From positions 1 through 35,455 of the forward strand of contig JAISGP010000068.1 in the NCBI GenBank assembly GCA_031263035.1: a DNA stretch of 35,455 nt, written 5' to 3'. The notes under the pieces were generated by a model. That model made no database searches. It had not been told where the DNA came from and saw nothing but the letters and a program-made list of their open reading frames with translations. Positions 16,521 through 25,363 of this stretch are shown piece by piece. The translations under genes were made by a program, and so were the position numbers. The first letter of the stretch is position 1; every line of letters begins with the position of its first letter. This DNA comes from Lachnospiraceae bacterium (lineage in GTDB: Bacteria; Bacillota; Clostridia; Lachnospirales; Lachnospiraceae).

Positions 16521-16777
16521 TGATTAAGTATTGGTCAGATATTGCTTGGGAAGAATATTTATATTGGCAAAATACCGATAAAAAAATAATAAAGCGTATT
16601 AATACTTTGCTTGTAGATATTGATAGAAATGGGTATGATGGAATAGGTAAACCTGAGCCATTAAAACATGAATTTAGTGGTTATTGGAGTAGACGTATTA
16701 CAGATGAGCATAGACTGGTATATAAGATTGAAAATGATATTATTAAGATTATTCAATGCAAAGGTCACTATAATTAA
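16520..16777 (+). CDS. yoeB: YoeB-family mRNA endonuclease toxin
   Basis: An 85-residue toxin aligning with E. coli YoeB without length change. The catalytic residues fall at the same numbers: E46, R65, H83 and Y84, with the ending KGHYN. It cuts mRNA at the ribosomal A site when the antitoxin is lost. All active-site residues are present, so the toxin should be active. It is translationally coupled to the antitoxin. It marks the right edge of the defence and toxin-antitoxin block; the next gene is of housekeeping type. Confidence 0.92.
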   Translation: MIKYWSDIAWEEYLYWQNTDKKIIKRINTLLVDIDRNGYDGIGKPEPLKHEFSGYWSRRITDEHRLVYKIENDIIKIIQCKGHYN

Positions 16778-16880
16778 ATGTTGAACATAAAAGCCTTTTT
16801 AGGCAGAAATTTTCAATGAAATTATTTTACCATAATTTATTATAATACCATAGTAACGAAAAAGGAAAGAAGGATGACTT

Positions 16881-18041
16881 TTGGCATCAAGATCAAGGTT
16901 TTATGAGTTTTTATTATCAGGGGGACATTGTTTTACAGATGTTAATCAGGGAGCACTTTCTGCAATGCTTCCTTTTGTTATGACTTCATATCATTATGGA
17001 TATGCTAAAGTAAGTACCTTAGTTTTAGGCTGTAGCATTGTATCGTCAGTAGTTCAGCCACTTTTCGGATGGATTGGCGATAAGACGGAAAAACCATGGA
17101 TTATGAGTTTGGGTTGTTTTTTAGCCGGACTTGGAATAGCATTGATGGGAGTATTTCATCATTTTCCATTATTATTTGCATGTACTATGTTAACAGGGAT
17201 TGGTGTGGCACTTTTTCATCCGGAGGGAGGAAGGCTTGCTCATCAAATTGCAAATGAAAAAAAGGGAACTGCCATGGGGGATTTTAGTGTAGGGGGTAAT
17301 CTTGGATTTGTATTTGGACCTTTATTTGTAGCTTTGTTATTCCCTTATTTTGGAATGAGAGGAGCATTGTTTTTTATTATTCCATCTACGATATTTGCAA
17401 TTTTATTACTTAAAGAAAGTAAAAAGCTAACTGTGATTTCTCATAAAAAGGTAAAAGAGGCAAGCCTTGCAAATAAACCATTAGGCATCGATAATTGGGT
17501 TGAATTTTGGAAAGTTATTGGAACAAATATCCTTCGTTCAATTGTTTCTAGAAATTTTATTGTGTATTTGCCATTGTTTTGGGTGGCATTTTATCATAAA
17601 TCTAATGCTACAGGGTCCATTATGGTTATGGTGTTCACTCTTGTAGGTGCAGTTGCTACATTTTTCGGAGGAAGATTGGGAGATAGAATTGGATTTAAGA
17701 AATGTCTGGTTTTATGTTCTGGATTGTTGCTAATAAGTGTTGCAGCTTTTGCATTTACAAATAATATAATTTTAGCTACAATATTTGTAATGCTGGCAGG
17801 AACTTTTATAGATTTGGCTTATGGTACAGGAGTGGCTTTAGCACAGAGTTATTTGCCTAATCATCTTGGATTAGCAAGTGGAATTTCCATAGGACTTGTT
17901 GTAAGTATTGGAGCTTTGGCTTCACCATTTTTAGGAATGGCAAGTGATGCAACAGGTTCATTAAAAATTATATTTTTTATCCTTACAGGTGTATGTGTTT
18001 TAACACTTTTATTGACATTAATTCTCAAAAATGATAGATAG
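16881..18041 (+). CDS. MFS transporter of the fosmidomycin-resistance (Fsr) type
   Basis: A 386-residue, twelve-segment major facilitator. The N-terminal GHCFTDVNQGALSAMLPF and the FHPEGGR block (about 113-119) are hallmarks of the Fsr branch, whose E. coli member exports fosmidomycin. The real substrate here is unknown; it is an inner-membrane proton-coupled exporter by family. Start TTG 16881 follows AAGAAGGA by six bases. It lies 17 bases from the rRNA methyltransferase gene and probably shares its transcript. Confidence 0.85.
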   Translation: MASRSRFYEFLLSGGHCFTDVNQGALSAMLPFVMTSYHYGYAKVSTLVLGCSIVSSVVQPLFGWIGDKTEKPWIMSLGCFLAGLGIALMGVFHHFPLLFACTMLTGIGVALFHPEGGRLAHQIANEKKGTAMGDFSVGGNLGFVFGPLFVALLFPYFGMRGALFFIIPSTIFAILLLKESKKLTVISHKKVKEASLANKPLGIDNWVEFWKVIGTNILRSIVSRNFIVYLPLFWVAFYHKSNATGSIMVMVFTLVGAVATFFGGRLGDRIGFKKCLVLCSGLLLISVAAFAFTNNIILATIFVMLAGTFIDLAYGTGVALAQSYLPNHLGLASGISIGLVVSIGALASPFLGMASDATGSLKIIFFILTGVCVLTLLLTLILKNDR

Positions 18042-18058
18042 AAAGGGCGTTTTTCCTT

Positions 18059-19510
18059 ATGGTTGAATTACCCATCAGTTTTAAAGAAAAATTAGAAAAC
18101 ATTCTTGGAAAAGAGGAGCTCGAGAGATATTTAGAAGCTTTTAATAATCCAAGATACTATGGACTTAGAGTAAATAATAAAAAGATTTCTACAGAGGATT
18201 TTTTAAAGATTTCCCCATTTGATTTGAAGCCAATTCCTTGGATTGCAAATGGGTTTTTTTATGATGGAGAAAATATTTCCCCGGCTAAGCATCCTTATTT
18301 TTTTGCTGGGCTTTATTATTTGCAAGAGCCAAGTGCTATGACTCCTGCAAATAGATTACCGGTTAAAGCTGGAGATAGGGTGCTAGATTTATGTGCTGCT
18401 CCAGGTGGTAAAAGTACAGAACTAGCTGCACGAATTGGAGATGATGGACTTCTTGTATCTAACGATATGAGTTTTTCAAGAGTTAAAGGATTACTTAAAA
18501 ATATAGAATTATTTGGAATAGGAAATTCACTAGTAATAAGCGAAGACGGGACTAAATTAGAAAAATATTTCCCAGAATATTTTGACGGTATATTACTTGA
18601 TGCACCTTGCTCTGGCGAAGGAATGTTTAGAAAAAACAGCAAGATGATTACAGCGTGGGAAAGCGAAGGACCGGAGTTTTTTTCACCAATTCAAAAAAAG
18701 CTTATAATAAGTGCTGCTCATATGTTAAAGCCAGGTGGACATTTACTTTATTCAACATGCACTTTTGATTTAAGGGAAAATGAGGAAGTTATTCAGTATT
18801 TACTTGATAATGAAAGTGATATGGAAATAGTGGATATGATGCCCTATGAAGGTTTTTATAAAGGAATTGCATTGGCGAGGAATAAGGATTTAGAGAAAAC
18901 AGTTCATATTTTCCCTCAACGAATGGAAGCAGAAGGGCATTATCTTGCTTTATTACATAAAAAGAAAACTAATAAAAAAGATAAAGGATTTTCAAGTATC
19001 TATACAGGTAAAGTAAGCAAAAATGTTTTAAAAAGTGATGGATATAAGAGTTTACTTGACTTTCTAAAAGATATTAATACAGATAAAACTAGTGTTTTTG
19101 GTGAGAAGAATAAGCCAATTGATACAAATAGAATAGATATTAAAGAAGATAAGGTGTATTATATGCCTGAAGCTACCCCATATCTTCCTAAACTTAGATT
19201 TGCAAGAACTGGTCTTTTATTAGGTGAGATTAAAAGAGATAGATTTGAGCCAAGTCAAGCTTTAGCCTGTACGTTAAATAAAGAAAGCTTTGGTAAGGTT
19301 TTGAATTTTGAAAAAGATGATATTAGAGTTTCTAAGTATTTAAAAGGTGAAACAATAGATGTAGATGATATTGTAAGTAGTAAAGAAAAGGGATATTATC
19401 TTGTATGTGTAGATGGATTTTCTCTTGGTTGGGGAAAATTATCTGGAGGAACTTTAAAAAATAAATACCTTGTTGGGTGGAGACTTCGTTCGGAATTTCA
19501 AGACATATAG
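18059..19510 (+). CDS. rsmF: RsmF-type rRNA cytosine-C5 methyltransferase
   Basis: A 483-residue NOL1/NOP2/Sun-family RNA methyltransferase. The AdoMet loop is CAAPGGKST (112-120). The two catalytic cysteines are C184 in DAPCSGEGMF and C234 in YSTCTF. The C-terminal 170 residues form the RNA-binding extension (PUA-like) typical of the RsmF/YebU group in Firmicutes. It forms 5-methylcytosine in 16S rRNA using AdoMet. GAAAGGG lies before the ATG. The closest confusable family is RsmB, which lacks this C-terminal extension and has an NusB-like N-terminus not seen here. Confidence 0.88.
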   Translation: MVELPISFKEKLENILGKEELERYLEAFNNPRYYGLRVNNKKISTEDFLKISPFDLKPIPWIANGFFYDGENISPAKHPYFFAGLYYLQEPSAMTPANRLPVKAGDRVLDLCAAPGGKSTELAARIGDDGLLVSNDMSFSRVKGLLKNIELFGIGNSLVISEDGTKLEKYFPEYFDGILLDAPCSGEGMFRKNSKMITAWESEGPEFFSPIQKKLIISAAHMLKPGGHLLYSTCTFDLRENEEVIQYLLDNESDMEIVDMMPYEGFYKGIALARNKDLEKTVHIFPQRMEAEGHYLALLHKKKTNKKDKGFSSIYTGKVSKNVLKSDGYKSLLDFLKDINTDKTSVFGEKNKPIDTNRIDIKEDKVYYMPEATPYLPKLRFARTGLLLGEIKRDRFEPSQALACTLNKESFGKVLNFEKDDIRVSKYLKGETIDVDDIVSSKEKGYYLVCVDGFSLGWGKLSGGTLKNKYLVGWRLRSEFQDI

Positions 19511-19521
19511 TAAATTTTGAA

Positions 19522-19565
19522 AATAATACAATCCTGAACAGTCCATTGTATTATTAAGCAGTGAG
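19522..19565 (+). repeat. Hairpin repeat copy 1
   Basis: AATAATACAAT (19522-19532) and ATTGTATTATT (19545-19555) form an 11-bp perfect stem with a 12-base loop containing GAACAG, followed by AAGCAGTGAG. A near-identical copy begins 118 bases downstream. The element is the same on both strands apart from the loop and has no U tract. Confidence 0.8.
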
Positions 19566-19639
19566 AAATAGTAATGTCTTGTAGAAAAAGTAAAATAAAC
19601 CACTGAAGTAAATTGTTTTTAAGACGTATATAGGAAAAT

Positions 19640-19683
19640 AATAATACAATCCCGAACAGCGCATTGTATTATTAAGCAGTGAG
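19640..19683 (+). repeat. Hairpin repeat copy 2
   Basis: The same 11-bp stem (19640-19650 with 19663-19673), a 12-base loop differing at three positions, and the same AAGCAGTGAG tail. Stem and tail are fully conserved and the loop core CGAACAG/TGAACAG nearly so. This suggests a duplicated intergenic element rather than chance. Confidence 0.8.
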
Positions 19684-19754
19684 GGATTAGTATTATTATT
19701 TTCTAAATGCAAATTAAAAATAATTTTGAAAGAGCAAATAGAAAAGAGTAAAAT

Positions 19755-21701
19755 TTGAAAAAAGAAGATTTAACAAAATACATTCCTATGACTATGGAAG
19801 AAGTAAAAGTTAGAGGATGGGATTATATAGATTTCGTTTTTATTACAGGTGATGCTTATGTAGATCACCCTTCTTTTGGTTCAGCAGTTATAGCTAGAAC
19901 TTTAGAGGCTTTTGGATATAGAGTAGCTATTATTGCTCAACCAGATTGGACGGATGAAAAGAGTGTAACTATTTTTGGACAGCCTCGTTTAGGCTTTCTT
20001 ATAAATGGTGGGAATATGGATTCTATGGTAAATCACTATACTGTTTCTAAGAAAAGAAGACATAGTGATGCATATACCCCTAATGGAGAGATAGGGAAGC
20101 GACCAGATAGAGCAACAATAGTTTATGGTAATCTTATTCGAAAAACTTATAAAAAAACGCCTATAATTCTTGGGGGAATAGAAGCAAGCCTTAGAAGACT
20201 TGCTCATTATGATTATTGGAGTGATAAAATAAAACGTTCTATTTTACTGGATAGTGGAGCCGATATTTTGGTTTACGGTATGGGGGAAAAAGCTATTGTG
20301 CAAATAGCTGATGCCCTTTCTAGTGGTCTAGATGTATCAGATATAACATTTGTAAAAGGTACTGTATATAAATCCAAAGAAGCCCCAGAAGATGCTTTGG
20401 AATTGCCAGATTTTGAACAAGTAAAATCAGATAAAAAGACTTATGCTAAAAGCTTTTATTTGCAATATCAAAATACGGATTCCATAACGGCTAAAACTTT
20501 ATATGAACAATATTCAAAAGGTGTTTTTGTGGTTCAAAATCCACCTATGGAGCCATTAACTACTTTGGAATTTGATGATGTTTATTCTTATCCATATACA
20601 AGGAGTCCTCATCCAATTTATGATAAAATCGGAGAAATACCAGCTCTTTCAGAAATAAAATTTAGTATTACAAGTAATAGAGGGTGCTTTGGAGGCTGTA
20701 ATTTTTGTGCATTAACTTTTCATCAAGGAAGACGAGTTCAAGCTAGAAGCCATAAGTCTATAATTGATGAAGCTATAGAGATGACAAAAGACCCAGATTT
20801 TAAAGGCTATATTAGTGATGTGGGAGGTCCTACAGCAGATTTTAGGAAACCATCATGTAAAAAGCAGTTGAAGCATGGAGTGTGCAAAAATAAACAATGT
20901 CTTTTCCCTACAGCTTGTAAAAACCTTGAAGTAACCCATGAAGACTATACAAAATTACTGAAGGAGCTAAGAAACATTCCGAAAGTCAAGAAAGTATTCG
21001 TAAGGTCGGGAGTTAGATTTGACTATGTGGTTTACGACAAAAAAAGAGACTTCATGAAAGAACTTGTAAAGTACCATGTTAGCGGTCAGTTGCGAGTTGC
21101 CCCAGAACATGTAAGTGATAATGTATTAAAACGTATGGGCAAACCTTCAAATAAAATCTATGAAAAGTTTAAAAAGATTTTTGAAGAGGAGGATAAACTT
21201 GCAAATAAAGACCAGTATATTGTACCTTATCTTATGTCTTCTCACCCAGGGTCAACATTAGAAGATGCAATTGCTCTTGCTGAAGCTGTAAGAGATATGG
21301 GTTATATGCCTGAACAGGTTCAAGATTTTTATCCAACTCCAAGTACCATTTCTACTTGTATGTATTATACAGGCTTAAATCCAGAAACTGTGGAAGAAGT
21401 CTATGTACCTAAAAGCTTTCATGAAAAAGCCATGCAAAGGGCTTTAATTCAGTATAGAGATCCTAAAAACTATGATTTGGTTAAGGAAGCATTACTTAAA
21501 GCGGGAAGAAAAGATTTGATTGGTTTTGAAAAACATTGTTTAATTAAGCCAAGAAAAATGAGTAAAGATAAAATTGCAAATGATAATAAAAGTAAAAAAA
21601 CAAATGACAAAAACAAAGCTAAAAAAGTAAGTAGCAATAAAAGGGATAATAAGGGTAGAGAGCAGAGAAATACATTTAGCAAATACAGAAAAAAGAAATA
21701 A
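19755..21701 (+). CDS. YgiQ-family radical SAM protein
   Basis: A 648-residue radical SAM protein of the YgiQ (UPF0313) family. An N-terminal domain with a B12-binding-like look covers about 1-290. The iron-sulfur motif CxxxCxxC is C311, C315 and C318. A second cysteine cluster (C368, C377, C382, C388) may hold another metal site. The C-terminal tail (about 605-648) is almost entirely Lys/Asn/Arg and looks like an unstructured nucleic-acid-binding tail. The reaction catalysed by this family is not established to my knowledge. Start TTG 19755 gives the conserved Lys-rich opening; the ribosome binding site is weak. It stands alone between two spacers. Confidence 0.88.
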   Translation: MKKEDLTKYIPMTMEEVKVRGWDYIDFVFITGDAYVDHPSFGSAVIARTLEAFGYRVAIIAQPDWTDEKSVTIFGQPRLGFLINGGNMDSMVNHYTVSKKRRHSDAYTPNGEIGKRPDRATIVYGNLIRKTYKKTPIILGGIEASLRRLAHYDYWSDKIKRSILLDSGADILVYGMGEKAIVQIADALSSGLDVSDITFVKGTVYKSKEAPEDALELPDFEQVKSDKKTYAKSFYLQYQNTDSITAKTLYEQYSKGVFVVQNPPMEPLTTLEFDDVYSYPYTRSPHPIYDKIGEIPALSEIKFSITSNRGCFGGCNFCALTFHQGRRVQARSHKSIIDEAIEMTKDPDFKGYISDVGGPTADFRKPSCKKQLKHGVCKNKQCLFPTACKNLEVTHEDYTKLLKELRNIPKVKKVFVRSGVRFDYVVYDKKRDFMKELVKYHVSGQLRVAPEHVSDNVLKRMGKPSNKIYEKFKKIFEEEDKLANKDQYIVPYLMSSHPGSTLEDAIALAEAVRDMGYMPEQVQDFYPTPSTISTCMYYTGLNPETVEEVYVPKSFHEKAMQRALIQYRDPKNYDLVKEALLKAGRKDLIGFEKHCLIKPRKMSKDKIANDNKSKKTNDKNKAKKVSSNKRDNKGREQRNTFSKYRKKK

Positions 21702-21776
21702 TATAGTATCGACATAAAATATTTAAATGAGAGAGTGTAAAGATTAAGGTTAGATAAGTATTTGGGGGGTGAACTT

Positions 21777-22649
21777 ATGCACATAAATAATTATTACGAA
21801 AATCTTGTTTTCAGCGATAATAAGAAAATTAACGTTTCTAAGGTAATTGACCCGGATTATTCAGATAAGATACATTGGCATCCTTTTGTTGAAATTCTTT
21901 TAAGTACTGAAGATAATAATAGAGTAATGGTGAATTTCAATAATTATGTTATGAATAAAGATGATATGGTTATTGTTTATCCAGGAGATTTACATATGAT
22001 AGAAAATGCAGATGAAAATAAGTTTATCCTTGTTCAGTTCCCCATAGATTTGCTAATTACACTAAATGAATTTAATGTTGAATTTTCAGTATTTTATAAA
22101 AACAATTTTATTAGATATTCAAAAGATAGTTCGAAAATCTGCAACATGGTTCAATTTATTTATGAAATTGCAAGACTTTATACTTCAGAAACTTTATTTA
22201 AAGAAGGTTTGATGTATTCTTATTTATTGCGATTTTTTGTGGATTTAGGACAGATTTGCTATAAGGAGAAGAAAGAGAAGATGGCAGAAAATTCCAAGTC
22301 TGCCAATAAATCATTACGACTTATGTCTGAAGCATGTATCTACATTTCTGAAAATTGTAATAAGCAGATTACTTTGGAAGAGGTGGCAAAGCAAGTGGGC
22401 TTTAGCAAATATCATTTTTCTCATATGTTTAAAGCCTATACTAATATTACCTTTATTGATTTTCTTACAATAGAGCGGGTTAAACGTTCAGAATCCTTAA
22501 TTGCCAATCCTAAAGTTAAGATAATTGATGTAGCTTATGAAGTGGGGTTTTCAAGTATTTCATCTTTTAATCGAGCCTTTAAAAAAGTAAAGGGTATGAC
22601 TCCTAGTGAGTATAAAAAAGCCCTTGTTAATCACAATTTTGTTAACTAA
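21777..22649 (+). CDS. AraC-family transcriptional regulator
   Basis: A 290-residue regulator with an N-terminal cupin sensing domain (about 15-110: HWHPFVEILL, then YPGDLHMIE) and a C-terminal double helix-turn-helix (about 190-288: ITLEEVAKQVGFSKYHFSHMFK, ending GMTPSEYK). ATG 21777 is chosen because GGGGGGTG precedes it; the frame also opens at TTG 21762. It lies directly upstream of the catabolic cluster and in the same direction, with its own terminator. The natural reading is that it senses the cluster's sugar substrate and activates the operon, probably through the palindromes near 23014-23089. Confidence 0.88.
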   Translation: MHINNYYENLVFSDNKKINVSKVIDPDYSDKIHWHPFVEILLSTEDNNRVMVNFNNYVMNKDDMVIVYPGDLHMIENADENKFILVQFPIDLLITLNEFNVEFSVFYKNNFIRYSKDSSKICNMVQFIYEIARLYTSETLFKEGLMYSYLLRFFVDLGQICYKEKKEKMAENSKSANKSLRLMSEACIYISENCNKQITLEEVAKQVGFSKYHFSHMFKAYTNITFIDFLTIERVKRSESLIANPKVKIIDVAYEVGFSSISSFNRAFKKVKGMTPSEYKKALVNHNFVN

Positions 22650-22673
22650 AGTATGAGTAGTAAAAAATTATAT

Positions 22674-22717
22674 AAGAGCAAGTATTAGAAAATTTCTGAT
22701 ATTTGTTCTTTTTTTGC
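22674..22717 (+). terminator. Terminator of the AraC gene
   Basis: A 15-bp stem (22674-22688 with 22696-22710, three G-T pairs), a seven-base loop and a run of seven or more T. It insulates the regulator from the catabolic operon. The remaining spacer to 23330 holds the operator-like repeats and otherwise AT-rich DNA with no gene I can support. Confidence 0.85.
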
Positions 22718-23013
22718 TTGAAAATAAACTTGTCAAATTTTGCTAAAAAGTATAAAGAAATACCTCAAAGACTTATAATTCGATTTCAAATAGGAATAAA
22801 ACTGGTGAAAAAATTATGAAAATATAATACATATTCAAAAATAAACTGAATTATACTAATTTTATGAAATATAAATCAATTAAAGATTGTTAAAAAGAAA
22901 AACACTTACTCAGCATTTTAATATCAAATTTTTGGAAAATATTATAAAAATGGTCGAAATTAAAAAGAATTATTGTAATAAATGTAGATATAAATAAAAG
23001 CAATCTTTTATAT

Positions 23014-23089
23014 GTAGCAAAATATGCATATATTAATAGCAATATTTGCAGGATGAATGGCGAAAAACACAATAATAGCAATATTTGCA
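23014..23089 (+). promoter_or_regulatory. Repeated palindromic operator sites upstream of the catabolic cluster
   Basis: TAATAGCAATATTTGCA occurs twice, exactly, at 23034-23050 and 23073-23089. Each contains the perfect palindrome GCAA-TAT-TTGC. A weaker copy, GTAGCAAAATATGCA, ends at 23028, 22 bases before the end of the first. They stand 240-320 bases before the first gene of the cluster. A similar partial site, AATATTTGCAA, overlaps a TATAAT at 24632-24645 before the VOC gene. They could bind the AraC regulator or another repressor. Confidence 0.6.
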
Positions 23090-23330
23090 CATATTATACG
23101 CAAGTTTTAAAGAGAGTGTATTGGGATAAAGACATATTATACTGATAAAGATGAAAACGTGTTAAAGAGATTTTGATTTTTGTAAATAATCAAAATACTG
23201 AGATAGATAAATATAGATTTAAGAAATAGCAATGTAATTTATTAATTAGGTTTAAGATAAGATATTTAAAATTTTTTTTTAATAATAAAAATAGAGCAGA
23301 TAGAGATAAATTAAAAATGAGGTGCAGCAG

Positions 23331-24482
23331 ATGAGAACATTTAAGGTTGGGATACTTGGTGCAGGGGTAATTAGTAGAACATATCTTGCTGATATTAAAG
23401 CTTTCTATAAAGAACTAGATGTAGTTGCTTGTGCCGATGTTAATGTAGAAGCAGCTAAGAAATTAGCTACAGAATTTCAAGTTCCTAAGTTTTATAGTAC
23501 AGAAGATTTATTAAAAGATGAAGAGATTGAGATTGTAATTAATCTTACACCTCCACAATTTCACGTATCCCTTAATAAAGAGATTATAAAGGCAGGAAAG
23601 AATGTTTTTTCTGAAAAACCATTTGCAACGAATATATCTGAAGCCAAAGAGGTTTTAGATTTGGCAGCGGATCAAGGTGTAAAAGTTGGTTGTGCTCCTG
23701 ATACTTTTTTAAGTTCAGGACTTCAAAGTCTTAGATATTACCTAGATGGTGGAATAATCGGTAAACCATTTTTCGTAACTGCCAATATGACTACATTTGG
23801 TGTAGAAACATGGCATCCCAATCCACTACCATTTTATAAAAAGGGAAGTGGACCACTTTATGATATGGCAGGATATTATTTATCAGCTATTGTATCTATA
23901 CTAGGTCCGATTGAAAGTATTGCTGCTTTTGACGCTACAGGAGTTGAAAATCGACATATTTATGTGGGACCTAAGGCAGGTGAAGATATTATACCTGAGA
24001 TACCTACTCACTATACCTCAATTTTAAGACTTAAATCAGGAGTTGTAGTTAATTTTAATATTAGCTTTGACATATATAAATCCAATCTACCCATGTTTGA
24101 AATTTATGGAGATGGAGGAACTCTTACCTATCCAGATCCTAACTTTGGGGGAGGAACACCTAGGGTTTATAGAAAAGAGCAATATACAGATGTGATTTAT
24201 CGAGATGATGTAGAAGCTTTAGAAAGAAAAGAAAAATTCTATGATTTGCCGGAACTTTTCCCAAGAGTAAAAGATTATTCCAGAGGTTTGGGGGTACTTG
24301 ACCTTGCAAATGCAATAGAAACCAAAACTTCAAATCGTGCAAATGGAGAATTAATTCTTCATATTACTGAAGCTATAGAAGGAATAATAAAATCTTCAGA
24401 GAGTGGTGAGTTTTATAAGATGATGACTACTTGTGAAAGACCTAGACCTATGAAGGTGGGAGGTTTTCTAGATGAAGTGTAA
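23331..24482 (+). CDS. Gfo/Idh/MocA-family oxidoreductase, first of the catabolic cluster
   Basis: A 383-residue NAD(P)-dependent sugar or glycoside dehydrogenase. The Rossmann motif GILGAG is at 7-12 and EKP at 95-97. The C-terminal alpha/beta domain carries D178-M-A-G-Y182 in the place where many members have Asp-x-x-x-His, so the usual active-site His is a Tyr here. By family it oxidises a hydroxyl of a sugar, inositol or glycoside, often at C3 or C2. ATG 23331 is chosen for the GAGGTG at correct distance; the frame opens nine bases earlier. It heads the cluster and is preceded by the operator-like repeats. The substrate is unknown. Confidence 0.88.
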   Translation: MRTFKVGILGAGVISRTYLADIKAFYKELDVVACADVNVEAAKKLATEFQVPKFYSTEDLLKDEEIEIVINLTPPQFHVSLNKEIIKAGKNVFSEKPFATNISEAKEVLDLAADQGVKVGCAPDTFLSSGLQSLRYYLDGGIIGKPFFVTANMTTFGVETWHPNPLPFYKKGSGPLYDMAGYYLSAIVSILGPIESIAAFDATGVENRHIYVGPKAGEDIIPEIPTHYTSILRLKSGVVVNFNISFDIYKSNLPMFEIYGDGGTLTYPDPNFGGGTPRVYRKEQYTDVIYRDDVEALERKEKFYDLPELFPRVKDYSRGLGVLDLANAIETKTSNRANGELILHITEAIEGIIKSSESGEFYKMMTTCERPRPMKVGGFLDEV

Positions 24483-24705
24483 GCTTATAAAAAATTACAA
24501 TCATATTCAAAGTTTCAAAATAACTATTGAATATTAAAATAAGTATTTTCTATATATATTAATGCAGATAAAAAAATAAATTTCGTTTATGTTTAAAGTT
24601 TATGAGGAAGAGTAAAAAAAATATTACTTTCTATAATATTTGCAACAAAAATAGAAAGAGATATAAAAAAGGTTTAAGGGATTACACCCAGGAAGGAGAC
24701 ATAAT

Positions 24706-25170
24706 ATGTCAGGAGTAATAGGAACAAATTTAATAGCACAGGTTGGTTTTATAGTTAAGGATTTAGAGACAACTAAGAAGAAATGGGCAGAATTTTTAGG
24801 AGTTGATGTTCCAGAATCTCAACCAATTGGTGATTATAAAATTACAGGAACTGAATTTCAAGGACAACCAGCACCAGATGCATTCTGTAATATGGCATTC
24901 TTTGATATTGGACCAAATATTCAATTAGAACTTATTGAGCCAAACAATGTACCTTCAACTTGGAGAAATTATTTAAATGAACATGGTGAAGGAATTCATC
25001 ATATTGCATTCCAAGTAGAAGATTCTAAAACAGCTAAAGAAAGTGCTGAAAAATTTGGATTAAAGTTAGTTCAAAGAGGAGTTTATGGTGATGGGAGCGG
25101 AGAATATAACTACTTTGACGCTCCAGATTTGAAATGTGTAGTAGAACTTCTTGAAAGTTATAACAAATAA
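24706..25170 (+). CDS. VOC-superfamily protein, methylmalonyl-CoA-epimerase-like fold
   Basis: A 154-residue protein with two vicinal-oxygen-chelate modules. The candidate metal ligands are Q12 (first strand), E75 (QLELIEP), H98 or H99 (GIHHIAFQV) and E147 (CVVELLE), close to the set in epimerases and glyoxalases. VOC enzymes stabilise an enediolate on a metal, which suits isomerisation, epimerisation or beta-elimination of a keto sugar. AGGAAGGAG precedes the ATG. It sits between the dehydrogenase and the TIM-barrel gene. Its pathway role is inferred from context only. A more diverged VOC gene closes the cluster at 31911. Confidence 0.82.
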   Translation: MSGVIGTNLIAQVGFIVKDLETTKKKWAEFLGVDVPESQPIGDYKITGTEFQGQPAPDAFCNMAFFDIGPNIQLELIEPNNVPSTWRNYLNEHGEGIHHIAFQVEDSKTAKESAEKFGLKLVQRGVYGDGSGEYNYFDAPDLKCVVELLESYNK

Positions 25171-25185
25171 TATAAATTATAGGTC

Positions 25186-25329
25186 GTAAAAATATGTTCG
25201 TCTGAAAGACGTATATATTTTTACAAGTAATTTAGCGAAAAATCTTTGCTTCCCCGCTATTATATTAATTTTACTTTAGCAAAATAATTGAAGATGATAG
25301 TCTTCAATATGAGAAGTTTACTTTTCATA
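25186..25329 (+). promoter_or_regulatory. Structured leader before the TIM-barrel gene
   Basis: Three stem-loops follow one another. The first is 25186-25202 with 25208-25224: 17 pairs with one mismatch and a five-base TGAAA loop. The second is 25287-25294 with 25301-25308: eight pairs. The third is 25308-25316 with 25321-25329: nine pairs with one G-T. None has a clear U tract. They may be processing or stability elements, or a regulatory RNA domain. Confidence 0.5.
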
Positions 25330-25363
25330 ATATAAATTACCGATTTAAGTGAAAGGCAAAACT

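Noticed and set aside
16785-16806. Short AGCCT/AGGC hairpin after the yoeB gene as terminator
   Set aside because: The stem is only four to five pairs and lacks a following T run.
21470-21784. Minus-strand frame rich in Leu and Phe opposite the 3' end of the radical SAM gene
   Set aside because: It is the antisense reading of a Lys/Asn-rich tail (AAA codons read as TTT), not a membrane protein.
22890-23090. Small minus-strand frame in the spacer before the catabolic cluster
   Set aside because: No ribosome binding site; it overlaps the palindromic operator repeats, which explain the region better.
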